A stretch of DNA of 64,000 bases from assembly GCA_030692765.1 (NCBI GenBank), contig JAUYUB010000008.1, positions 30,228 to 94,227 on the forward strand, given 5' to 3'. The stretch is from Sulfuricurvum sp. (lineage in GTDB: Bacteria > Campylobacterota > Campylobacteria > Campylobacterales > Sulfurimonadaceae). The position numbers were made by a program, and so were the translations under genes. Below the pieces are notes generated by a model, which saw only the letters and a list, made by a program, of their open reading frames with translations, was not told where the DNA came from and did no database searches. How positions within the stretch are numbered: position 1 is the stretch's first letter; every line of letters begins with the position of its first letter. Below, piece after piece: positions 53,044 to 60,144 of the stretch.

Positions 53044-54581
53044 TGTTCAACAGCCTCTCTTTGCGATATGCCCTGCCATTATGGATCATACTGCTTGCCG
53101 TGTTTTTTACGATTGTTGAAGTCTTTTATACTTTCAACAGCAGAGAGGATTTAATGCAGAGTAATTTTCAGACGATGCTTCAATCTGACGGGAACCGTCT
53201 CTCGGCACAAATCGAACAAATTCTCCGCATGCCAAATAACACTATTGTAAAAAAGCAGGACATTAAACGTTTGTTTAGTCTGTATTTAACCGGTTCGACT
53301 TCACGGTTGACTTTACGCGACAAGAATGGGAAAGAGATTGTATCTTCTGGTTTGGATCAAGCATCTGACAATCATATGACCTCTGAGATTGATAAAACGA
53401 TCAAAAAGGTTTCTCATAGCGGTTCGAACATTGTACTGGTCAATAAAAATGACCGGATTATTAATGGACTTTTTTCAGTTAGAATGCCGCCAAAAGCAGG
53501 AGAACTACGTCATGATGGATATGGTACTATTGATATTGAAGTCTCATACAGTTCCGCATTAGAAAAAGAATACAGTAATGCGTACAAAAGTATTATTTTG
53601 CGTCTGTTTGCTGTTTCGGTCCTGGCAGCAGCTATTATTTTCTTTATTCGCAAGAGAGTCATTGTCCCGGTAGCCAGGATGGTAGATACCATTAAAATAA
53701 TAGCCAAAGGGGAAGAGACTCCAAGAATGGATGTTGAAGTTCAAGATGAGCTTGGAAAAATTGCAATCTCTTTTAATGAGATGGTCGAGAGTCTAAATCG
53801 GCAAAAACACGAGCTGGAAGAGTATAAAAATAACTTGGAAAATCGGGTTGCTCAAGAGATTTCAAAACGACATGAGCAAGAGGGAATCATGCTGCAACAG
53901 TCTCGTCTTGCAGGGATGGGTGAGCTGATTGGTAATATCGCCCATCAATGGCGCCAGCCGCTCAATGTATTGGGATTGATGATTGTAAATATAGAAGATG
54001 CCTACAATTATGGTGAGTTAACAAAAGAGCGGCTTGAAAAAGCTGTGCAAGAAGCATCTGAAGTTATTCAAAAAATGTCAAAGACCATTGATGATTTTAG
54101 AAGTTTTTTCGAACCGGACAAGGACAAAATTTCCTTTAATCTATTAGATGCAGTTAACGACTCTTTGTCTCTGGTTAAATCGATATTTACGCAAGAACAC
54201 ATAGAAGTTACGGTAGAAATTGATCCTTCCCTTGAACTGTTTGCGTATAAGAATGAATTTAGTCAGATCATGATTAACCTTTTTGAGAATGCACGTGATG
54301 CCATCATAGAGCGTAAAATCACCAACGGCAAGATTGGTATCATTGCCCTCAGTAGTAAAGAGGAAATTACAGTATCTGTTAAAGACAACGGTGGCGGTAT
54401 TGAAGATAAGATTTTACAGCGTATATTTGAACCTTATTTCTCAACAAAAGAAGAAGGCAAAGGGAGCGGCATCGGTCTTTATATGTCCAAAACAATCATC
54501 GAAGAGCATCATCAAGGAAAACTTACAGTTAGGAATAATGAAAGTGGTGCCATATTTACGGCTACTTTTCCTGTTGTCTAG
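53043..54581 (+). CDS. Membrane histidine kinase partnered with the binding lipoprotein
   Basis: The 512 residues start with GTG (overlap TAGTG with the lipoprotein gene). Two membrane segments (about 12-31 and 184-202) frame a 150-residue periplasmic domain; then HAMP (203-255), coiled coil, H-box with His301 in NIAHQWRQPLN and HATPase with GSGIGLYMSK. The HisKA part is very like the two soluble kinases at 46548 and 47854, so these three share recent ancestry. Confidence 0.92.
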   Translation: MFNSLSLRYALPLWIILLAVFFTIVEVFYTFNSREDLMQSNFQTMLQSDGNRLSAQIEQILRMPNNTIVKKQDIKRLFSLYLTGSTSRLTLRDKNGKEIVSSGLDQASDNHMTSEIDKTIKKVSHSGSNIVLVNKNDRIINGLFSVRMPPKAGELRHDGYGTIDIEVSYSSALEKEYSNAYKSIILRLFAVSVLAAAIIFFIRKRVIVPVARMVDTIKIIAKGEETPRMDVEVQDELGKIAISFNEMVESLNRQKHELEEYKNNLENRVAQEISKRHEQEGIMLQQSRLAGMGELIGNIAHQWRQPLNVLGLMIVNIEDAYNYGELTKERLEKAVQEASEVIQKMSKTIDDFRSFFEPDKDKISFNLLDAVNDSLSLVKSIFTQEHIEVTVEIDPSLELFAYKNEFSQIMINLFENARDAIIERKITNGKIGIIALSSKEEITVSVKDNGGGIEDKILQRIFEPYFSTKEEGKGSGIGLYMSKTIIEEHHQGKLTVRNNESGAIFTATFPVV

Positions 54582-54660
54582 ATTTTATAACTCACTCTAG
54601 CTGATTTCTACAAAGAATAATGATTGATGGTAAAAATAAAAAAATAGGAATAATATCTAA

Positions 54661-55968
54661 ATGCTAAAAATTTTAATCGTAGACGATAATGACAATAATA
54701 GACTTCTAATCCGGGCGTTGTTAGAAAATTTTATACAAAAAAACAATCATATAACAGCAAAAATCAGTGAAGCAGAAAATGGAGTTGATGCCGTTGCGCT
54801 GGCTATGGATGAGTCATATGATTTAATATTTATGGACATTATGATGCCTGAGATGGACGGAATCGAAGCAACACGTCAAATCCGTGAGCACAACAATAAG
54901 GTAATGATTATTGCTGTATCCGCCGTGAACGAAGAGGCTCGGCAACAAGAAATTTTACGTAATGGGGCTGAAGATTACATTTCAAAACCGATTAATACCG
55001 ACATATTCCGTGCCCGTCTATCGAGTTATTTCGCGCTTATTAGTGCACGTAACCGATTTTCTCATCAGCACAAAGCCAGTAACCTTTTCAGTCAAGAAAT
55101 TTACTGCAAAAAAGTCACTTTTTTAATTTCTAATGATAATGATTTGGCTGAATTTTGGGAATCGTATCTTCTGAATCCGCACAATGAAATTGGAGGCGAA
55201 GCTCTGAGTGACACGGTTCGTGCTTTTTATTTTATAGGAAATACGGCTCTGAAGCTGCAATTGTCTTCAATCATTACAGTAGAAGAGAGTGAAGAAAGCT
55301 TCTATTTTACGATAGACGGTATTGAAAGTATTCCATCCAATATTCTTGAATTGGTATTGAAGAAAAACCTTTTTAACACTGATTATCGGCAAGATAATAA
55401 CAGCATTAGTATTCGTATTGCGCGAAATAAAAACAGGATTGAGATTAAATACGTTGACTCTATTACCGTTGCGTCTACGGTAAGTGATTCCAATATAAAA
55501 ATTGAGACTACTGGAGAAACATTCGTCTTTGACTACATGGACCCCGATGATTTGTCTGAAATGAAAGAATATATTGGAAAGCTTGATTCGTTATTACTTA
55601 TGGTCGGAAGTGGCGATATAAACTCATACGAAGTAGAAAGCATTGCCAAAAACTTGGAGAGAATCAGCAAGATTGCATCTATCTATCATGACAGCTATCC
55701 CATTGGTATGGGGCTTAATGCTTTGGCGGAAGTGATACGTGCTCATTTAGACATATTTATTGAAAAATCAGGAATGTTAGGCCCATTATGTGCTGCATTT
55801 AGCCGTGATTTGACCGGATGGACACGGCTTATTTTTGAAGAAGGTGCTACAAGTGTTAACTATATGGATGATACGATTGTTGCTAATGCACAAATGATCG
55901 GCAGTATTTTGTCAATGGATGATCATACAGACAATGAAATGGATTTGGATGATATTTTTGATTTTTAA
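54661..55968 (+). CDS. Response regulator with unrecognised C-terminal output region
   Basis: The 435 residues begin with a canonical receiver (1-130, Asp59 in FMDIMMP, SKP near residue 110). The rest (about 135-435) matches no output domain I know: it has a FYFIGNTALKLQLSS segment, an alternating strand region (SISIRIARNKNRIEIKYV), and a long acidic helical part (LDSLLLMVGSGDINSYEVE, then an HLDIF helix) that ends in DLDDIFDF. No DNA-binding helix-turn-helix, GGDEF or EAL motif. It sits 79 bases after the last kinase, with AATAGGAATAATATCT before the ATG. Confidence 0.85.
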   Translation: MLKILIVDDNDNNRLLIRALLENFIQKNNHITAKISEAENGVDAVALAMDESYDLIFMDIMMPEMDGIEATRQIREHNNKVMIIAVSAVNEEARQQEILRNGAEDYISKPINTDIFRARLSSYFALISARNRFSHQHKASNLFSQEIYCKKVTFLISNDNDLAEFWESYLLNPHNEIGGEALSDTVRAFYFIGNTALKLQLSSIITVEESEESFYFTIDGIESIPSNILELVLKKNLFNTDYRQDNNSISIRIARNKNRIEIKYVDSITVASTVSDSNIKIETTGETFVFDYMDPDDLSEMKEYIGKLDSLLLMVGSGDINSYEVESIAKNLERISKIASIYHDSYPIGMGLNALAEVIRAHLDIFIEKSGMLGPLCAAFSRDLTGWTRLIFEEGATSVNYMDDTIVANAQMIGSILSMDDHTDNEMDLDDIFDF

Positions 55969-56051
55969 CAGAGATTTATTTTAAAAAGCTACATGATAAA
56001 GACAATTAATGATAGGTCATATTTACAAATCAATCAACTAGGGAGCAAATA

Positions 56052-56423
56052 GTGCAAATACGCGTCTATTACGAAGATACCGATGTTGGAGGAGTTGTCT
56101 ATCACTCCAACTACCTCAATTTTTGCGAGCGGGCACGCAGTCAGCTTTTTTTTGATGCGGGACGTTCACCTATACTGGAAGCCGGGCATTTTGTTGCAAA
56201 GCATATCGATGCCGATTATCTAAAAAGTGCAAAGTTCGCAGATATTTTGGAGGTAAAAACGACATTGATCGAGTTGAAAAACGCCTCTTTTAGCCTGCTT
56301 CAGCAAGTTTTTAGAGGAGAAGAGAAGCTGTTTGAAATGACGATTGTACTTGTTTATATAGATTTTAACGGCACGATGACAAAGATACCACAATCAGAGA
56401 AAGAGTTTTTATCTTCTTTTTAG
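56052..56423 (+). CDS. ybgC: YbgC-type acyl-CoA thioesterase
   Basis: The 123-residue hot-dog fold enzyme begins with VYYEDTDVGGVVYHSNYLNF, which carries the catalytic Asp of the 4-hydroxybenzoyl-CoA thioesterase type. YbgC enzymes cut short acyl-CoA and are often linked to the Tol-Pal system, which is not seen here. Start GTG, preceded by CTAGGGAGCAAAT. Confidence 0.9.
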   Translation: MQIRVYYEDTDVGGVVYHSNYLNFCERARSQLFFDAGRSPILEAGHFVAKHIDADYLKSAKFADILEVKTTLIELKNASFSLLQQVFRGEEKLFEMTIVLVYIDFNGTMTKIPQSEKEFLSSF

Positions 56424-56438
56424 TCATGTATGAAGATA

Positions 56439-56948
56439 TTATGCCTGTTTGAACTGTTCTATAAACTCTTTTAGATCATCGAATAAGGATTGTAGGTCTT
56501 CTTCATGTTCCACTTCATCTGATAAAATTTGCGATACTAGGTCATAAGTAACAATATCTTTGTCTCGGATTATGTCCAAAATACCGGAATAGGTACTGAT
56601 TGCACACTGCTCTCCGGCAATGGCTTGGTCTAATACAGCGCGAACATCTGGATTGGTAGGGGCATCATAGCCGCAATTTGAATGCGTAAGCCACTCTCCA
56701 GGGTGTAAAATCGGAGTTCCTCCTAGTTGGATAATCCGACCGCTGATCATTGTCGCATGTCGAAGTTCATCGGCAGCATGTAGATTTAACTCAGAGATAA
56801 CGGCATCCTTCATGAGTCCTTTGATCACTTTTGCTTCAATAAAATATTGGTAATAAGCCAACCATTCATCACAATAAGCACGGTTGAGTAAATTGATAAC
56901 GGTACTGGCTTCTATGTCTTTGAGTATGGAAATGCCACGCTTTGCCAT
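56439..56948 (-). CDS. Ferritin-like / Dps-like di-iron protein (DPSL type)
   Basis: The 169-residue four-helix protein shows di-iron ligands Glu28, Glu61 and His64 (ELRH), Glu113, Glu145 and His148 (EVEH). Two extra cysteines, Cys92 (SNCGYD) and Cys115 (EQC), stand near the site as in the Dps-like thioferritins of archaea and some bacteria, which remove hydrogen peroxide while storing iron. Bacterioferritin is the alternative; the cysteines argue for DPSL. Start supported by AAAGGATTTTATT. Confidence 0.8.
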   Translation of the reverse strand: MAKRGISILKDIEASTVINLLNRAYCDEWLAYYQYFIEAKVIKGLMKDAVISELNLHAADELRHATMISGRIIQLGGTPILHPGEWLTHSNCGYDAPTNPDVRAVLDQAIAGEQCAISTYSGILDIIRDKDIVTYDLVSQILSDEVEHEEDLQSLFDDLKEFIEQFKQA

Positions 56949-57015
56949 AATAAAATCCTTTTACATCTTTGCAAACACTTTAACACGGTTATTCTTAAAG
57001 GAAAAGTAAAATTTA

Positions 57016-58026
57016 TTATCGATGATAGGGTTCAAATCCTGATTCTTTTGGACGCAGCAGTTCAACCGGATAAATGAGTTGATTATTGATAATGGGCATA
57101 GAATATGAGCGTTCACGGCCATACAGATGGGAAATAAGGTAATCAGCCCCAACGCTGGTGGTATAGTTGATCCAATCAAAGGTGAGGTCATTATGCATAA
57201 GGGCATTTGCTTCATAGATAGAGGGTACTTGTTCAATGATAGAGTTGGCAATGATCATGTTTTTACGATCTTGGTATTGTGTTAAGAGGAGCAGTTCAGG
57301 ATCATAATTGATCTGGGTTGAAAGAATGTTTTTTTCGTGAACACCGGTGAAGGTCATATGCGATAAAAGCATGGAAGTTTTGACGATTGGGAGGTGGGTG
57401 ATGACACTTTTTTTGCTAAATGCTGCCGGTCTTGCCAAATGTTTTACAATATTGGCTCCTTTTACGTCAACGGAATAGCTTGAAAAACTATTGATTTTTT
57501 TGTCGTATTCTGATGCTATGGATTGTGTCGTTTTATTTAAGACAGAACCTACCAGAGAATCACCGTAAAATATCGCTAAAGAGTTTGCCATATAGGGGGC
57601 CAATGCTTTTAATTGTGCCTCATAATCGATAGAGCCAAAGAGAATATTCTCACGGGAAGAGGCCACATCACGTTTGTGTACTGTTGGGATAAATACCGTA
57701 ATAGCGGTTGGAACATTCAGAATATTTTGAGCACCTTGAAGTGTTAATGGGGCCAATATGGCAACATTCCCTTCATTAACAATTTTTTCGATCATTATTG
57801 ATATTGTTTCATATGACTCATTGGGTATGTCATATTTTACCAATTCAAAAGCATCGCCTGATGCCAATAGTGTTGCTAAGGCGACGTTATAACTGGATTG
57901 ACTGTATTTTCCAATAACAGAAGGCGATGAAAGCAATGCAATTTTCACTTTAGGAGCAAAACTGCTTTGTTCAACACCAAATAGATTAAGGATAAACAAC
58001 GAAGCTATCAGGATAAAAAATTTCAT
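57016..58026 (-). CDS. Periplasmic-binding-fold protein (LpoA/LppC- or ABC-receptor-like)
   Basis: The 336-residue protein has a signal peptide (MKFFILIASLFILNLFG) and a type-1 binding-protein fold: VKIALLSSPSVIGKYSQSS, VAILAPLTLQGAQNIL, LAIFYGDSLVGS, then a second lobe. That is the pattern of LpoA/LppC-type penicillin-binding protein activators and of Leu/Ile/Val receptors. No lipobox and no transporter genes. It overlaps the UDG gene by four bases (ATGA), which is an unexpected partner. Function unknown. Confidence 0.7.
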   Translation of the reverse strand: MKFFILIASLFILNLFGVEQSSFAPKVKIALLSSPSVIGKYSQSSYNVALATLLASGDAFELVKYDIPNESYETISIMIEKIVNEGNVAILAPLTLQGAQNILNVPTAITVFIPTVHKRDVASSRENILFGSIDYEAQLKALAPYMANSLAIFYGDSLVGSVLNKTTQSIASEYDKKINSFSSYSVDVKGANIVKHLARPAAFSKKSVITHLPIVKTSMLLSHMTFTGVHEKNILSTQINYDPELLLLTQYQDRKNMIIANSIIEQVPSIYEANALMHNDLTFDWINYTTSVGADYLISHLYGRERSYSMPIINNQLIYPVELLRPKESGFEPYHR

Positions 58027-58685
58027 TTTAAAACACCTTTAATGGTTTGCAAGTCGCGCATTGCTTCTTTTTTATAGGATGGATTGCGAAGTAAAAAAGT
58101 AGGATGGTAAACAGGAACCAAGAATGCATTTCCATACGGTATTAATTGTCCGCGTAAAGTATCAAAATCATCGGCACCATTGCCTAAAATCGAATAAGCG
58201 TCCTGCCCAAGTGCTACGATGATGTCAGGAGCAATCATTTCAATTTGTCGAGAAAGATAAGGATAGCAGCTGTTACACTCACTGCTGGAGGGTGTCTGAA
58301 ATCCAAAAGGTTTGCATTTTACGGCATGGGTCATATAGACCTCATCTATTGAGAGTTCAAGGACTTTTTCGATCATATCCCGCAGCATTGCACCTGAACG
58401 TCCTGAATAATAAGTATTTGCTTCATCTTCAGCAGCAGAAACAAATGCATCAACAAACATAATAGAAGCATTGGTGTTTCCATAGCCGCTCATGCTTTGA
58501 CGCCTGGATTTAGAAAGATCACATAAATGGCATTGGGCAATGGTTTGACTGAGTTGTGAAAGAGATGAGGGCAGCATCGTTGCTACAGTCGGAACATTAG
58601 GGCTAATAGGGTCTACGTATTTATAGCCTAAAGATTTTAATCGGTATAAGTTTTCCAGTAAGGCCAAGTTTTGATATGAATCCAC
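58023..58685 (-). CDS. Uracil-DNA glycosylase, family 4-like (Fe-S)
   Basis: The enzyme removes uracil from DNA. The 220-residue protein has the cysteines for a 4Fe-4S cluster (CHLC near residue 48, CKPFGF and CNSC later), the motif A region VDAFVSAAEDEANTYYSGRS, VALGQDAY, and VYHPTFLLRNP as motif B. Motif A is divergent from the consensus GEAPG, but other marks fit. The start is GTG; no strong ribosome site is visible. It shares an overlap with the downstream binding-fold gene. Confidence 0.85.
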   Translation of the reverse strand: MDSYQNLALLENLYRLKSLGYKYVDPISPNVPTVATMLPSSLSQLSQTIAQCHLCDLSKSRRQSMSGYGNTNASIMFVDAFVSAAEDEANTYYSGRSGAMLRDMIEKVLELSIDEVYMTHAVKCKPFGFQTPSSSECNSCYPYLSRQIEMIAPDIIVALGQDAYSILGNGADDFDTLRGQLIPYGNAFLVPVYHPTFLLRNPSYKKEAMRDLQTIKGVLK

Positions 58686-58866
58686 AAAAGTACTTTCACG
58701 TTTTAGATAAAAGCAGTATAGTCAAAGTGAACTAAAAAATCTTATTAGCTAAGTTTTGAAAGCGATATTCTGCATTTTGTAAAACATGACAACAAGTAGT
58801 ATAAGCGATTAAAAACATACTGCCCCTTTAAACGATAGGTGTTAGAATGTTTATTATAAGCAAATA

Positions 58867-60057
58867 TCATACCAATTGTTCTTGATGCACTCCATAGGTT
58901 TTGAGTAACAATGCGGCAGTGGAAACATCGGCGATTTCGAGTTTAAGCGCTGCTGCGTAAATTCGTCCAAGCAAGCCTGACATGTTGACCAGCGCGTCTT
59001 TCACATCGCTGGATGGATTAATGTCATGCAAGGTATTTTCCAATGGAATATTCATAATATCTTCCAGCAAAGATAACAAAGCAATGAGCCGTGCATCTTC
59101 AATGAGTTTTGAGGAGGGGTTGGGTGAAGCTAAGTGAAGCAGTTTAAGCATCGAGGATACGCGTGCTTGTGCAAAAGTAGAGTACTGGTTTACTTCGTCC
59201 ACAGAAGACATCGTTCCAGATTTGGAATAGATAATAAGCAGCAGCCATTGGGAGAGGGCATTTTTACCCATTCGTTCTATCATCTCTTTGATCGATGTCG
59301 CGCCGCGTATATGCTCAGGATGTGTGGAAGTAAGGAACTGTATGAGCTGCATTGATAAAGCGCTCTCGCGTAGAAAGCCATTGGATATATCTTCTACCGA
59401 TGATTCGGTCTGTAAAAGCGAAAAAAGCGAGAGGACATCTATGTATTTTGGATCAATACGGCTTTGGGTAATCAGATGGGATTTAGCAAAATAAAAGCCT
59501 TGGAAATAGTCAAATCCAAATTGTTCATATGCTTCTAGCATCTCATAGAACTCTATTTTATAGGCGATAAGGGTCATTTTTCCATAAGGATTCGGAAAAT
59601 AGTGAAACTGTTCACTGTCGGTTTGAGTAACATCAAATTTTGCAAATTCGATATAGGGAAATACTGGACCGAACGCTTCAATATAGTCAGGATGGAACGA
59701 GGCATTATCCAGTGCAAATCGGTATCCCAATGAATGATAATAACGGATAGCTTCATGGACTTGTACTGTATGGCGTATCGAGGAAGAAAGCTCAAAGATG
59801 AATTTTTCTTTGGGAAGCGTTCGAATGATATCGGTAAGTAGCAATGGTCCATCAGTGTTGATAAAAGCCAATGCATCACCGAAGCTCGATGGTGTTCCGA
59901 TTTGATTGAGTAAGTTCACCAATACCGAACTGGTCGCATGACGCGGGTCATCAATACTGCATTTACCCTCGTGATCGCGGTAAAAAAACTCATACCCTAA
60001 AATCTCATCTTTGCGGTTCATAATCGGTTGGCGGCCAAGATTGAGACTGTTTTTCAT
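58867..60057 (-). CDS. EAL-HDOD signalling protein with degenerate EAL domain
   Basis: The 396 residues combine an EAL domain (1-200) with an HDOD domain (about 205-395), the YuxH-like architecture. The EAL motif reads YEFFYR, and the catalytic DDFGTG becomes LDNASF, so it probably does not cleave c-di-GMP; QGFYFAKS keeps the general fold. The HDOD part (SIKEMIERMGKNALSQWL) is typical. Such proteins act as c-di-GMP receptors or adaptors. The next gene upstream in genome order is divergent (pepN), so it has its own promoter. Confidence 0.9.
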   Translation of the reverse strand: MKNSLNLGRQPIMNRKDEILGYEFFYRDHEGKCSIDDPRHATSSVLVNLLNQIGTPSSFGDALAFINTDGPLLLTDIIRTLPKEKFIFELSSSIRHTVQVHEAIRYYHSLGYRFALDNASFHPDYIEAFGPVFPYIEFAKFDVTQTDSEQFHYFPNPYGKMTLIAYKIEFYEMLEAYEQFGFDYFQGFYFAKSHLITQSRIDPKYIDVLSLFSLLQTESSVEDISNGFLRESALSMQLIQFLTSTHPEHIRGATSIKEMIERMGKNALSQWLLLIIYSKSGTMSSVDEVNQYSTFAQARVSSMLKLLHLASPNPSSKLIEDARLIALLSLLEDIMNIPLENTLHDINPSSDVKDALVNMSGLLGRIYAAALKLEIADVSTAALLLKTYGVHQEQLV

Positions 60058-60144
60058 AAGTGAAACTTTTTGTAATATTAAATTATATACATGAAGTGTA
60101 CCGTATTTTCGTTATTATTTCAGAAAGTATAATAAGGTTTTGAA

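Noticed and set aside
60128..60133. TATAAT before pepN as a promoter
   Set aside because: Only 12 bases before the start codon and overlapping the ribosome site, so it would give an almost leaderless transcript; more likely chance.
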